From: Mucilaginibacter rivuli
GTDB taxonomy: Bacteria; Bacteroidota; Bacteroidia; Sphingobacteriales; Sphingobacteriaceae
Direction: 5' to 3'
Length of the DNA: 64,000 nucleotides
NCBI RefSeq assembly: GCF_019391655.1
Contig: NZ_JAHXPQ010000002.1
Span: 496,001-560,000 of the forward strand
This document shows positions 9,357 through 19,487 of this stretch, piece by piece. Below the pieces are notes generated by a model that ran no database searches, was not told where the DNA came from, and was given only the letters and a program-made list of their open reading frames with translations. Position 1 is the stretch's first letter. The number at the start of each line of letters is the position of its first letter. The position numbers and the translations under genes are program-made.

Positions 9357-11795
9357 ATGAAAAAATTTCTACTCCCTGTATTATTGCTGGGTGCAATTTT
9401 TAATGCCCAGGCACAGGATGCCGTTGGTTACCAAACACCACCAAAAGCTATGGCCGATCTGTTGCTGGCCAAGCCAACACCATCTGTTAGTGTTGACTCT
9501 AAAGCAGAATGGATGCTGCTTAGCGCTCGCAACGCTTACCCGTCAGTAGCCGAACTGGCAGCACCCGAAGTTCGAATCGCCGGCTTACGTATCGATCCGC
9601 TTAATTATTCGCTTAGCCGCCAGATATTTGTCAATAACTTTACTTTAAAGAACATCAAAACAGGTAAGGTTTTTCCTATACTCGGTTTACCATCGCCTTT
9701 ATTTGCAAATAGCATGAGTATTAGCTGGAGTCCGGATGAGCATAAAATAGCTTTTACCCAGGTAAATCAAAAAACGGTTGATCTGTATGTGATCAATGTA
9801 CTTACCCAAAAAGCTATGAAGGTGAATAAAACACCCTTGAATACCGTATTAGGTAATGGTATTTTATGGGCCGATAACAGTACCCTGTTTTACCGTGTAG
9901 CAAGTAAACCGGTAAGTATGGTTCCTCAAAAACCATTAACACCCAAAGGGCCCACCGTTCAGCAAAACTTAGGTAAGGCCGCGCCAAGCGCCACATTTGA
10001 AGATTTGATCAAAACGCCTTATGATGAGCAGTTATTTGAGTTTTTCGGAACATCGCAATTGGTTCAAAATAAGAACGGGATAGAAACACCGATAGGTAAA
10101 CCGGCAATATATAACAGCACTATTTTATCGCCGGATAAAAAGTATATGATGGTGCGTAAGGTTAAAAAACCATTCTCTTATTTAGTAACCGATCGTGGTT
10201 TCCCATCAGAAGTAAGTATCACCGACCTGAGTGGAAAAACGATCAAGATATTGGCTGAGCTGCCATCAACCGAAGGTACGCCATCCGGTAATGATAATAC
10301 CCAGGATGTATCCCGCGATTTTGGTTGGAGAGATGATGAAGCAGCAACCATTACCTGGGCACACCCCTTAGATAGTGGCCTGATAAAAAAGAAAGTTGAT
10401 TTTCATGACGCGGTTTACTCGTTAAGCGCCCCTTTTACCGGCGAGGCTAAAGAGTTATTTAAAACCCAGTACCGTTACCGTAACGTAACCTGGGGTAACA
10501 GCACTTTTGCCATGGTTAGCGAAGGTATGCGATCTAAACAATTGAACAGGGTTGAACGTTTCGATCCATCAACAGGTAAGCTGGAAGTTTTATATGACCG
10601 CAGCCAAACAGACTCATACAACAACCCGGGTATTCCTGTGCGTGAGCGAAATAAATACGGTCGCGATGTAATTATTACCATTGATAACGGTACAAAATTA
10701 TTAATGAATAACATTACAGGCGCATCTGCCAAAGGTGATATGCCGTTTCTGGCTAAATTTGATCTGGCTACCAAAAAGAACGAGATCATCTGGCGTTGTA
10801 AAGAAGGTGAATATGAAAGTATATCAGATGTAATAGACGCTGATAAGCTGATCGTGCTGACCCGCCGTGAAACGCAAACCGATGTACCTAATTATTATAT
10901 CAGGAACATTACTGCTAATACCACTAAAGCAATTACCGCCTTTACCAACCCTTACCCGCAATTGGTTGGTGTTAGTAAAGAAAAAATACACTACAAACGT
11001 GCCGATGGTGTTGACCTTACCGGCGATTTGTACCTGCCTAAAGGGTACGACAAAGCAAAAGATGGCCCGCTGCCAGTTTTGATATGGGCTTATCCGCGCG
11101 AATATGATAATGCTGCTGATGCTGCGCAAACGCGTGGCTCACAATACCGGTTCACGCTAATTGGCGGTGGTAGTCCGGTGTTTTTTGTAACCCAGGGCTA
11201 TGCGGTTTTAGATAATGCGGAAATGCCTATTGTTGCCAAAGAAGGGCAAAAACCAAACGATAGCTTTGTTGAGCAATTGCAATTAAACGCAGAGGCTGCT
11301 ATCAATAAATTATCGGATATGGGTGTAGGCGATCGTAACCGCATTGCAGTTGGTGGACACAGCTATGGAGCTTTCATGACGGTTAACTTATTAGCGCACA
11401 CCACGCTTTTTAAAGCAGGTTTGGCAGAGAGTGGCGCTTACAACCGCACGTTAACACCTTTTGGTTTCCAGAATGAAGACCGTACCTATTGGCAAAATCC
11501 TAAATTGTATTATGATATGAGCCCGTTCAGCTTTGCGGATAAGATAAAAACGCCCTTGCTGATGACACATGGCGAAATGGATGATAACTCAGGCACTTTC
11601 CCTATCAATAGCGAGCGTTTATTTGCCGCTATTAAAGGTTTGGGTGGTACCGTTAGGTTTGTGTACCTGCCATTTGAAGCGCACGGCTACCGTGGCCGCG
11701 AGAACCTGTTACACAAACTATGGGAGCAATATACCTGGATGGAAAAATATGTGAAAAATGCTGATCCGGTAAAGAGCGCTAACGTTGTAAAATAA
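9357..11795 (+). CDS. S9-family serine peptidase, glutamyl-endopeptidase-like
   Basis: 812 residues with a signal peptide (MKKFLLPVLLLGAIFNAQAQ), a beta-propeller and a C-terminal alpha/beta-hydrolase domain. The triad is visible: Ser in GGHSYGAFM (about 667), Asp in GEMDDNSG (about 741) and His in FEAHGYRG (about 775). The opening PPKAMADLLLAKPTPSVSVD and the propeller resemble the plant chloroplast glutamyl endopeptidase branch of S9 more than DPP IV. The protein should act in the periplasm on peptides. It is followed by a perfect-stem bidirectional terminator, so the transcript probably ends here. Cleavage specificity (after Glu or otherwise) is inferred only from family likeness. Confidence 0.9.
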   Translation: MKKFLLPVLLLGAIFNAQAQDAVGYQTPPKAMADLLLAKPTPSVSVDSKAEWMLLSARNAYPSVAELAAPEVRIAGLRIDPLNYSLSRQIFVNNFTLKNIKTGKVFPILGLPSPLFANSMSISWSPDEHKIAFTQVNQKTVDLYVINVLTQKAMKVNKTPLNTVLGNGILWADNSTLFYRVASKPVSMVPQKPLTPKGPTVQQNLGKAAPSATFEDLIKTPYDEQLFEFFGTSQLVQNKNGIETPIGKPAIYNSTILSPDKKYMMVRKVKKPFSYLVTDRGFPSEVSITDLSGKTIKILAELPSTEGTPSGNDNTQDVSRDFGWRDDEAATITWAHPLDSGLIKKKVDFHDAVYSLSAPFTGEAKELFKTQYRYRNVTWGNSTFAMVSEGMRSKQLNRVERFDPSTGKLEVLYDRSQTDSYNNPGIPVRERNKYGRDVIITIDNGTKLLMNNITGASAKGDMPFLAKFDLATKKNEIIWRCKEGEYESISDVIDADKLIVLTRRETQTDVPNYYIRNITANTTKAITAFTNPYPQLVGVSKEKIHYKRADGVDLTGDLYLPKGYDKAKDGPLPVLIWAYPREYDNAADAAQTRGSQYRFTLIGGGSPVFFVTQGYAVLDNAEMPIVAKEGQKPNDSFVEQLQLNAEAAINKLSDMGVGDRNRIAVGGHSYGAFMTVNLLAHTTLFKAGLAESGAYNRTLTPFGFQNEDRTYWQNPKLYYDMSPFSFADKIKTPLLMTHGEMDDNSGTFPINSERLFAAIKGLGGTVRFVYLPFEAHGYRGRENLLHKLWEQYTWMEKYVKNADPVKSANVVK

Positions 11796-11809
11796 CGCCT
11801 CGTAAACGT

Positions 11810-11843
11810 AACTAAAAAAGCCCTGTAAAGGGCTTTTTTAGTT
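11810..11843. terminator. Bidirectional intrinsic terminator after the S9 peptidase
   Basis: AACTAAAAAAGCCC and GGGCTTTTTTAGTT are perfect inverted repeats (14 bp) around the loop TGTAAA. The T6 tract in one arm and A6 in the other give a terminator in either direction. It separates the peptidase from the GH43 pair. Confidence 0.9.
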
Positions 11844-11909
11844 ACCGGCTATTGATAGCAGGATACAACAGGATAGTGGCCAGATAGGTATGCCTGATAT
11901 TTACATCAA

Positions 11910-13061
11910 ATGAAAAAAACCATTATAGTTTTATTACTTGCCATTGCGATGCAAAATTTTGCTTTTGCCCAAAAAGTATTTACACCCGATGAAATAGCGG
12001 CCATCGCTAATAATGGATCGGGCATTAGTGGCCCGGGCAAACCCATTGAAGGCGCAGGCTGGGGCGATTGGCGCGATGGTGCCGGCAAAGGAGGGCCCTC
12101 AAAAAGAGCTACAGGTTCGGTTGTGGCAAATGGCCTGCTACCATCAATAAAGCCAATTTTAGATGCGCACATTCGCGATGCTGTGGTTATTTTGGGTGGT
12201 GATTGTAACTATTACCTCACGGGATCAACAGGAGATAATATCTGGGCTCATGCTGATGGAGTTGAACTTTGGCGATCAAAAGACCTGAAGAACTGGAATT
12301 ACATGGGCCTGGTGTGGACTATCGAGAAAGATGGCACCTGGGAAAAAAAATGGGCCGACCTGCATGGCAAACCCGCGCGCGCTTTATGGGCGCCCGAGCT
12401 GCATTATATTAAGGGTAATTATTACATCTGCCTGAGTATGCCGCCAACAGGCATATCCATATTAAAAAGTACTACAGGTAAACCCGAGGGGCCGTATGTA
12501 AATACCGCGGCTGACCCATCTCAACCGTTTGTTAAAGGTATTGACCCTACGCTGTTGCAGGATGATGACGGAAAGGTATACTTTACATGGGCGGGCGCAA
12601 ACCACATTGGCCTTATGAAAAATGATATGAGCGGCTTTGATGGCCCTCTGCATGATGTAAAACTATCAAACCCCGATCATGACCCAACACACCACGTAGC
12701 GCGTTGCGAGGGACGCGGAATGAATGACTTTGGTACCGAAGGCGCTATTTTATTTAAGGCTAACGGTAAATATTACCTTGGCGCTGCGGATGACTATCAG
12801 GGCAGGTACTCAAGCTGTGTTGGCATATCGGATAATATTTACGGCCCGTATCATGACAGGCACGAAATTGTGCCTTGCGGCGGCGGAACAAATTTTTTTA
12901 AAGATAAACAAGGCAACTGGTGGAGCTCATTTTTTGGTAACGATACGCAATCGCCGTGGCGCGAGAAGCCCGGGCTGGTGCGGATTGAATTTGCTGCCGA
13001 CGGGAAGGTTGTTGTTTCTAAAAATCAACCATTTGCCGTTGATATACCTGTGAGTAAATAA
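11910..13061 (+). CDS. GH43-family glycoside hydrolase
   Basis: 383 residues with signal peptide (cleavage after FAFAQ). The five-bladed propeller fold is suggested by repeats such as WAPELHYIKGNYYICLS and KYYLGAADDYQGRYSS. Candidate catalytic acids are Asp in IRDAVVIL (base), Asp in GIDPTLLQ (pKa modulator) and Glu in GTEGAILF (acid), the usual GH43 order. GH43 includes arabinofuranosidases, xylosidases, galactosidases and arabinanases. The exact activity is not readable, but the next gene is an endo-arabinanase-type GH43 lying 39 nt downstream, so arabinan or arabinogalactan is the likeliest substrate. The residues before the first catalytic Asp form a long Gly-rich N-terminal extension. 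Confidence 0.85.
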   Translation: MKKTIIVLLLAIAMQNFAFAQKVFTPDEIAAIANNGSGISGPGKPIEGAGWGDWRDGAGKGGPSKRATGSVVANGLLPSIKPILDAHIRDAVVILGGDCNYYLTGSTGDNIWAHADGVELWRSKDLKNWNYMGLVWTIEKDGTWEKKWADLHGKPARALWAPELHYIKGNYYICLSMPPTGISILKSTTGKPEGPYVNTAADPSQPFVKGIDPTLLQDDDGKVYFTWAGANHIGLMKNDMSGFDGPLHDVKLSNPDHDPTHHVARCEGRGMNDFGTEGAILFKANGKYYLGAADDYQGRYSSCVGISDNIYGPYHDRHEIVPCGGGTNFFKDKQGNWWSSFFGNDTQSPWREKPGLVRIEFAADGKVVVSKNQPFAVDIPVSK

Positions 13062-13100
13062 CAAATTAATAGTTTAGTTTAAAGTCTAAATTTTACGGAA

Positions 13101-14186
13101 ATGAGAAAATATATCAGCCTGTTATCAGTTATCGCCGTGGTTGGATTGTCGGCATCGGCACAAACTACGCCACCACCTGCACAAACCACAGTAACTGTCA
13201 CGCAGCAACGGGGCCCAAGGCAAGAGCAGAATATTACTAATAACGGCCTGAAAGGTAATCTGGGCGTGCACGACCCGGTAATGATAAAAGCGGGCGATAC
13301 CTATTACGTTTTTGCAACGGGTATGGGGTTTAAAGCATCCAAGGATATGATAAACTGGACAAACGCGGGTAGTGTATACCAGCGTGGCGCGGCCCCACTA
13401 TCATGGTGGAACGATGATATTAAAGATAAGGTGAGTATCTGGGCGCCGGATATCCATTATGCCGATGGTAAATATCACTTGTATTATTCAGTATCAGCAT
13501 GGATGAACTTTAACTCGAGCATTGGATATGCTACCAACACCACGCTGGATAAAAGCAAGCCCGAATATAAATGGGAAGACCACGGGCAGGTAATTGGTTA
13601 CAAAAACGGAGGTGAAGGTGTAAACTGTATCGATCCGAATATTTTTAGGGATAAGGATGGTAAAGAATGGATGATTTACGGCTCATACAAGGCCGGATTG
13701 CGCATGGTTGAGCTTGATCCTAAAACAGGCAAACCATTTAGCGCTACCCCTGAGCTTTATACCATCACAACCAGTTTAGGCGAAGGTAGCTATGTTATTA
13801 AAGGCCCTGATTATTACTACATTTTTGCTTCGCGGGGCAAATGCTGTTCGGGGGTAGAAAGCACCTACCAAATTGTTATTGGCCGCTCAAAAACAGTTAC
13901 GGGGCCGTACCTGAACAAGAACGGCGAGAGTTGGAAAGATAACAAGTATTCTGTTTTTCTTGCCGGCGATTATGCCGAGCCTGGCCGCGGGCATAATGGC
14001 TTTTTTGCCGAAAAGGATACTACTTATATTGTTTACCATGCTTATACACGGTCGCAAGGCGGGGCGTCATTGCTGAATATTAAACCCATGTATATTGATG
14101 CGGATGGCTGGCCTACATTAGAAGCTGCGAACAATAAACTGTTTAAAATGCCTGAGTTTGAGAAAAAAGTTTTTATTGGGAAGTAG
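13101..14186 (+). CDS. GH43 arabinan endo-1,5-alpha-L-arabinosidase-like
   Basis: 361 residues with a signal peptide ending near SASAQ. Motifs match endo-arabinanases: HDPVM with the catalytic base Asp, WAPDIHY, NCIDPN with the modulating Asp, GEGSYVI with the acid Glu, and GRGHNGF with the His that coordinates the central ion in known structures. These enzymes cut the alpha-1,5-arabinan side chains of rhamnogalacturonan I. The gene follows the other GH43 gene after 39 nt and converges with the DUF2306 gene, overlapping its 3' end by 14 nt. Together the two GH43 enzymes would split arabinan into oligomers and arabinose outside the cytoplasm. Confidence 0.88.
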   Translation: MRKYISLLSVIAVVGLSASAQTTPPPAQTTVTVTQQRGPRQEQNITNNGLKGNLGVHDPVMIKAGDTYYVFATGMGFKASKDMINWTNAGSVYQRGAAPLSWWNDDIKDKVSIWAPDIHYADGKYHLYYSVSAWMNFNSSIGYATNTTLDKSKPEYKWEDHGQVIGYKNGGEGVNCIDPNIFRDKDGKEWMIYGSYKAGLRMVELDPKTGKPFSATPELYTITTSLGEGSYVIKGPDYYYIFASRGKCCSGVESTYQIVIGRSKTVTGPYLNKNGESWKDNKYSVFLAGDYAEPGRGHNGFFAEKDTTYIVYHAYTRSQGGASLLNIKPMYIDADGWPTLEAANNKLFKMPEFEKKVFIGK

Positions 14187-14817
14187 TGGGTTTGTAGATA
14201 TTTCCTTTATCATACCTGTTTATCAGTTCAACAAGTATTAAATTAGGTACCCAGCTTAAAAAAGCTATGATAAGGTAATTGTGCTCAAAGCTAACGCCGT
14301 TACCTAAAACGGTAAAAAGCCAGATATAAAAGCGCAAGGTTACGGCAGCAAAGGCCAGGCCGTAGCTGCGGCGCATCATGCACACATGTTGCGGTATTTT
14401 GCCCTGCGTTGCATAACGCCATGCTATAAAAGTACTTACTACCCATAAGCTGTTTTGGATGAAAAATGACGCGAATACGCCAGCACCGCGTTGAATAAAA
14501 AAAGTCATCAAATAAGCGCCCGGTGCTGCAAAGAGCAATACGCCAAGAATGTATATTTTGCCCAATGCGCGGTGCAGTTTCCGTTTGGAATAAACTATTT
14601 TAGAGAACTGGAAAAAACCGACAAGCAATATAACACTGCTGCCTATAACATGCGCATAAAAGAATGGCAGGTAATAACCGGTGTTAACGGCAAACTGTTT
14701 AATGTGCAGATAGCCGGTATTGGGGTGTAACCTCAAATAATCCCATAAGGTGGCAAGGCTTAGGGTTAATATCCACAGTAAAGCAAAATATCGTAATAAC
14801 TTACCTGCAAACTTCAT
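14173..14817 (-). CDS. DUF2306 membrane protein
   Basis: 214 residues with about six transmembrane helices. The layout RKLHRALGKIYILGVL, WRYATQGKIPQHVCMMRRSYGLAFAAVTLR is typical of DUF2306, a family with conserved His residues in membrane segments that recalls cytochrome b561-like or ferric-reductase-like proteins. The biochemical role is unknown. The start codon lies 1 nt after the stop of the upstream WG-repeat protein gene, so they are cotranscribed. Its 3' end overlaps the convergent GH43 gene by 14 nt. Confidence 0.85.
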   Translation of the reverse strand: MKFAGKLLRYFALLWILTLSLATLWDYLRLHPNTGYLHIKQFAVNTGYYLPFFYAHVIGSSVILLVGFFQFSKIVYSKRKLHRALGKIYILGVLLFAAPGAYLMTFFIQRGAGVFASFFIQNSLWVVSTFIAWRYATQGKIPQHVCMMRRSYGLAFAAVTLRFYIWLFTVLGNGVSFEHNYLIIAFLSWVPNLILVELINRYDKGNIYKPTTSQ

Positions 14818-14818
14818 T

Positions 14819-16732
14819 TTATTTCAATGCAGCCAGCGTACCTGTTTTTGCAGACTTTGCTTTTTTTATTTTCTGATCGATAAAGCTAAGGTTGAATTTA
14901 TCAATAGTGGTTAATGAATCGGTTACGTTTGCATTTTTGGAGGTATGATCTGATCCTCCTTCCCCTTGCTCATAAAATATACTGCTCCATTTTGCATCCG
15001 TAAACTTATAATCATAACTGGCATATATTTCATTTTTCATATAGCGCAGCATTTCAGGTGTAATATGGTCAATACTTCGTTCGGTTTTATGGTCGCGATC
15101 GGCAGTGTCGGCAATCATGTAGCATCCCTGTAAATAAGAATCGTCCATTTTTACATACCTGGTAAAAGCAAATGCCCGGTCGTTTGGCAATTGCTTTAAT
15201 TTATTATCCTTAATTCCAAAGTAATGGTAGGATGTGCCTCCTGTAACATTAAATGGAGCATTGTAAAGGTCAATGTACATATTAGCACCCACTTTTATTT
15301 CCAGTAGCGAATCACCCAATATTTTGATGCTATTCACATCGCAAATGCCTTTCAGTGGAGGAAACTCTTCGTACCCGACAGTATTATTTATATTATCGGC
15401 CAGTATGCGGTCGTGCTTTTTATCAATTATTATAACGTTCTTTTTATCATAAAAGCCTTCGCGCCCGCCTACAAAGTAATTTTTAACTGAGTAAAAGAAT
15501 GCCTCCACCCAATTATCTGATTTTGAAACCTGCTTCCCGGTAAGGGCTATATTATAATTTTCGTTGCGCTCTTCGTATTCAACTTTTCTTAAGGGGTTTT
15601 TAAATCCATGCACCTTGTCTGCTAAATTAAGATTGACCATATAAGATGGAGCAATGTAAATAGCTTCATCTTCATTACGCGAATTGTATTCGGTTATCAC
15701 CTGTGCAAAACCGGGATCAAGTGTAAAGCCCGAAACAATATTTTTGATCTTCGGAAAGAAATCGCTTACTTTCAAATCAACTTTATCCGATATGGTAGTA
15801 TCCTTTCTCAGGTAGAAATAATCATTCTCTTTTCGTAATACGGCTAAATTAGCTTCATCTGTTATCGGGAATACCTGGTCATAATCTACCGGTATAACTT
15901 TTTTGCCGTTAAGATTATAGAATCCCTTTTTATTATTTTTTTCAACTTCTACCAGGCCGTTAAACGTTGCGTTAATAGTATGTATCAAATCAAACTCTGC
16001 GGGGATGATATCCTGCAGGTCAGGGCCAACCAAGCCCATTTCATAATTGCCTTTCTCTGTACCCGGGCGTTTGTAATGGTAAAATACCGATTCGTCCCAC
16101 TTACCTTTAACTACATAATAAAAATTTTTGTTATCAAGATGCGCAAACCAAACAACACTATCGTACCTGCTTTTTAATTTAGCCGACATGGCAAACCCTT
16201 GTAATGTTGCCGCACTAAAAAGTGTTGAATCGGGTTTGTTTCTGTTCTTTATCCCATTTTCAAAAGCCAGGTAATTATCAATAAATTTGTTCGCATCTAA
16301 GCGTACTATCTTTAATTTACCCGCCTCGTTTTTACGGATCTGGAAAATGAATGACGAGCGCTGAAAATAATGGTCGGGGCCCTCAAATACTATTGGTACT
16401 GTTGCTTGGGTTAGTTCGGTGTTCACCACAGTAACCTCACTTTCATCAGTTAATAATGCCACTTTAAAAAGCGGGTTGTCTTTGCCGTTAATGTTTGTTT
16501 TATTTGAAAGTACACCAAGTAGTCTTTTTATTTGCTTTATGTCCTTATCGTTATCAAAATAACTGAGCTGAAGTTCAGTGGTTCCGAGGGCTAATGTTGA
16601 GTTGAACGCGTTAAGAAAACTGATCACTTCCCCGTTTTCGGGTTTGTACAAGATGCGGGTTTTAACAAAGAACAAAGAGCAGCAAATTAACGCCAGAACT
16701 ACTGCGCCAATGATGGTATATTTCTTATTCAT
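14819..16732 (-). CDS. Membrane-anchored WG-repeat-like protein of unknown function
   Basis: About 637 residues from the ATG giving MNKKYTII; an in-frame ATG 18 nt upstream would add MLSCIT but leaves the hydrophobic anchor less N-terminal. One transmembrane anchor (GAVVLALICCSLFFV) precedes a large extracytoplasmic part. Around residue 265 the stretch NNKKGFYNLNGKKVIPVDYDQVFPI matches a WG-type repeat, and KEGFYDKKNVIIIDKKHDRI may be a second degenerate one. WG repeats are thought to mediate binding, with no defined enzyme activity. I do not recognise the rest. It precedes the DUF2306 gene by 1 nt, which points to a joint function at the membrane. Confidence 0.75.
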   Translation of the reverse strand: MNKKYTIIGAVVLALICCSLFFVKTRILYKPENGEVISFLNAFNSTLALGTTELQLSYFDNDKDIKQIKRLLGVLSNKTNINGKDNPLFKVALLTDESEVTVVNTELTQATVPIVFEGPDHYFQRSSFIFQIRKNEAGKLKIVRLDANKFIDNYLAFENGIKNRNKPDSTLFSAATLQGFAMSAKLKSRYDSVVWFAHLDNKNFYYVVKGKWDESVFYHYKRPGTEKGNYEMGLVGPDLQDIIPAEFDLIHTINATFNGLVEVEKNNKKGFYNLNGKKVIPVDYDQVFPITDEANLAVLRKENDYFYLRKDTTISDKVDLKVSDFFPKIKNIVSGFTLDPGFAQVITEYNSRNEDEAIYIAPSYMVNLNLADKVHGFKNPLRKVEYEERNENYNIALTGKQVSKSDNWVEAFFYSVKNYFVGGREGFYDKKNVIIIDKKHDRILADNINNTVGYEEFPPLKGICDVNSIKILGDSLLEIKVGANMYIDLYNAPFNVTGGTSYHYFGIKDNKLKQLPNDRAFAFTRYVKMDDSYLQGCYMIADTADRDHKTERSIDHITPEMLRYMKNEIYASYDYKFTDAKWSSIFYEQGEGGSDHTSKNANVTDSLTTIDKFNLSFIDQKIKKAKSAKTGTLAALK

Positions 16733-16863
16733 GGTGATGCAAGATAACAAATAATAATATCCAAAATAGTGTAACTTTTATTGCATTTTTGCGTCTGTTA
16801 GTTGGTTAAAGATAATAGAAAAAGATTTGACTTTTTGACCACAAACGTCTAACATGTTGTGCT

Positions 16864-16871
16864 TAAATTTG
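16864..16871 (+). promoter_or_regulatory. Putative -7 element upstream of the DUF5686 gene
   Basis: TAAATTTG matches the Bacteroidota -7 consensus TAnnTTTG exactly, 63 nt before the start codon. The nearest TTTG upstream (16834-16837) is 26 nt away, longer than the usual 19-22, so the -33 half is uncertain. Confidence 0.4.
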
Positions 16872-16934
16872 CGGATTATTTGGAGTTGACGGTAAAAAAC
16901 AGGTCAGGCCAGATAAGCCCGTATAACTATTGTA

Positions 16935-19466
16935 ATGAAGTATTTTGTTTTATCCTTATTCCTGTTTATAAATATTGTTGCTTTTGGGCAAACTATCGTT
17001 AAAGGTAGGGTAACAGATGCCCGTACAAAACACCCAATTCAATTTGTAAGCGTTTCATTTAACGGTAGCACAACCGGCACCATTACCGATGCCGATGGTA
17101 AATACACATTACGCACCACAAGGGAGTTTTTACAACTTAAAATAACTTTTATTGGATACAAGCAGGTTATACGCGAGGTTTTGGCCGGCAAAACACAAGA
17201 GATAAATTTTGCTTTGGAAGAAGAAGAGCGATCGCTGAGTGAAGTAACCATTAAATCGGGCAAAAAGGTAAAATACCGTAATAAAAATAACCCGGCTGTT
17301 GATCTGATACGCAAGGTGATTGAGCATAGGGATGAAAACCAGGTGCAAAGCTATGACTATGCCGAGTACGAAAAATATGAGAAATTGCAGTTTTCGTTAA
17401 GCAATTTTTCGAGCAAGATATCCGAAAAGAAAATATTGAAGAACTATAAGTTTTTGTTAGATAACCGCGATAGTACTACCTTGCCGGGGAAATCGTTATT
17501 GCCCGTTTACCTGGACGAAAAATTATCGCAAACGTATTACCGTAAAAATCCGGAGGCTACCAAAACTATTCTCAAGGCAGAAAAACGGGTTGATTTTGGC
17601 GAACTGTTTGACAGCGATGGTACCAACGAGTTGTTGAACAGGATGTACAGCGAGGTAAATATTTACAAAAACAATATTTACCTGATGACCAACGAATTTT
17701 TAAGCCCTATTGCCGATGTAGCCCCAAACTTTTACAAGTTTTTTATTACTGATACCATTACCGATAACAATGTAAAGCTGGTTGAATTGAGTTTTATACC
17801 ACGCTATTCGGGGGATATGCTTTTTCAGGGGGAAATATACATTACGCTGGATAGTAATTATGCGGTGCAAAAGGCTAAACTATCTATCAATAAAAACATT
17901 AACCTGAACTGGGTACGCGAGATGTACGTAAACCAGGATTTTGAAAGAAATGCGCAAGGCAGGTATATGCTGATGAAATCGGATACGAAAGCTGATTTTG
18001 GGGTAACTAAAAAAGGGAAGACGGGTGTATTTGGCGAGCGTATATTCTCATACCGCAATTATGTACTGAACAAGCCCAGACCCGATAGTACATACCGTGG
18101 CATGGCCAACGAAACGGCCGACGATGCAATGGAGCATAATAACGATTTTTGGCAATTGCACCGCGGTACAGATACCCTAACCAAAGCCGAAGCAAAAGTA
18201 TACCACAATATTGATACACTGCAAACCATACCATCTTTCAGGCGAACGGTTGACCTTTTTACATTATTGATAGCGGGGTATAAATCATTCGGGCCGGTTG
18301 AGGTTGGGCCTGCCAATACTTTTTACAGTTTTAACCCCATTGAAGGCTTTCGCTTGCGTTTGGGCGGCCGAACGACGCCTGAGTTGAGTAAGCGTTACTA
18401 TTTTGAAGGCTACGGCGCTTATGGCTTTAGAGACCAGCGGTGGAAATACTATTTAAGCAGTACGTTCTCGCTCAATAATAAAAGTATTTATAAATACCCT
18501 CAGAATTATATCCGCGCAAGCATACAACGCGATACCAAAATACCCGGGGCCGATCTGGAATTTATACAGGAAGATAACGTATTGCTATCCTTTAAGCGTG
18601 GTGTTAATGATAAATACCTGTACAATGATTTTTACAGGTTAGATTATATCCACGAGTTCCCAAATCATTTTTCGTACGAATTAGGGTTTAAAAACTGGAA
18701 GCAATCGCCTGCAGGCTCATTGTATTTTGTGAAGCAAGAGGGGCCTAACCTTGTAGATGTAGGTAACCTCACCACATCAGAAGCGTCGTTGAAATTACGC
18801 TGGGCGCCAAACGAAAAATTGTTGCAAGGCAAGGTTTACCGTTACGTTATCCCAAGCCCTAACCCGATATTTGATGTAACCTATACCACAGCCTTAAAGG
18901 GAATAATGGGGGGGCAGTACAACTACCAAAAGATAGCGGGCCGGGTTGAAAAGCGTTTCCTTTTATCGCAATTTGGTTATACAGATGTATCGGTAAACGC
19001 GGGTTATATATTTGGCCAGGTACCTTTTCCGTTATTAAACATTCACCATGCTAATCAAACGTACTCATATCAAACAGAATCATACAACTTAATGAACTTT
19101 TTGGAGTTTGTTACCGATCATTATGTGAGCGTAAATATAGATCACTCTTTTAATGGGTTCTTTTTTAATAAGATACCATTGATAAAGAAACTGAAATGGC
19201 GCGAGTGCATATCGTTCAAAGGGATTTTTGGCGGCGTGCGAGATGAGAACAACCCGGCGTTAAATAACTCACTGCTGCAATACCCGGTTAACACGGCAGG
19301 CCCGCTTACTTTTGCTTTAAATGGTGCGCCATATACCGAAGGCAGCGTAGGTATTGGTAACATCCTGAAGTTTTTCAGGGTCGATCTGGTAGAACGTTTC
19401 AATTATCTTGACCACCAAAACACAGTGAAGTTTGGAATAAGATCAAGAGCTACGTTTGATTTTTAA
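16935..19466 (+). CDS. DUF5686 outer-membrane protein with carboxypeptidase-like regulatory domain
   Basis: 843 residues. A signal peptide is followed by a CarboxypepD_reg-like beta-sandwich (VKGRVTDARTKHPIQFVSVSFNGSTTGTITDADGKY, here in parts), as in the N-terminal plug-side domains of Bacteroidota TonB-dependent proteins. The rest is the DUF5686 region ending in alternating beta strands and the C-terminal Phe of GIRSRATFDF, as expected for an outer-membrane barrel. Function in the family is unknown. The DUF4833 gene begins 21 nt downstream. A G7 run at 18908-18914 lies inside the frame. Confidence 0.88.
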   Translation: MKYFVLSLFLFINIVAFGQTIVKGRVTDARTKHPIQFVSVSFNGSTTGTITDADGKYTLRTTREFLQLKITFIGYKQVIREVLAGKTQEINFALEEEERSLSEVTIKSGKKVKYRNKNNPAVDLIRKVIEHRDENQVQSYDYAEYEKYEKLQFSLSNFSSKISEKKILKNYKFLLDNRDSTTLPGKSLLPVYLDEKLSQTYYRKNPEATKTILKAEKRVDFGELFDSDGTNELLNRMYSEVNIYKNNIYLMTNEFLSPIADVAPNFYKFFITDTITDNNVKLVELSFIPRYSGDMLFQGEIYITLDSNYAVQKAKLSINKNINLNWVREMYVNQDFERNAQGRYMLMKSDTKADFGVTKKGKTGVFGERIFSYRNYVLNKPRPDSTYRGMANETADDAMEHNNDFWQLHRGTDTLTKAEAKVYHNIDTLQTIPSFRRTVDLFTLLIAGYKSFGPVEVGPANTFYSFNPIEGFRLRLGGRTTPELSKRYYFEGYGAYGFRDQRWKYYLSSTFSLNNKSIYKYPQNYIRASIQRDTKIPGADLEFIQEDNVLLSFKRGVNDKYLYNDFYRLDYIHEFPNHFSYELGFKNWKQSPAGSLYFVKQEGPNLVDVGNLTTSEASLKLRWAPNEKLLQGKVYRYVIPSPNPIFDVTYTTALKGIMGGQYNYQKIAGRVEKRFLLSQFGYTDVSVNAGYIFGQVPFPLLNIHHANQTYSYQTESYNLMNFLEFVTDHYVSVNIDHSFNGFFFNKIPLIKKLKWRECISFKGIFGGVRDENNPALNNSLLQYPVNTAGPLTFALNGAPYTEGSVGIGNILKFFRVDLVERFNYLDHQNTVKFGIRSRATFDF

Positions 19467-19487
19467 TTACAGTACAAGCACAAAACA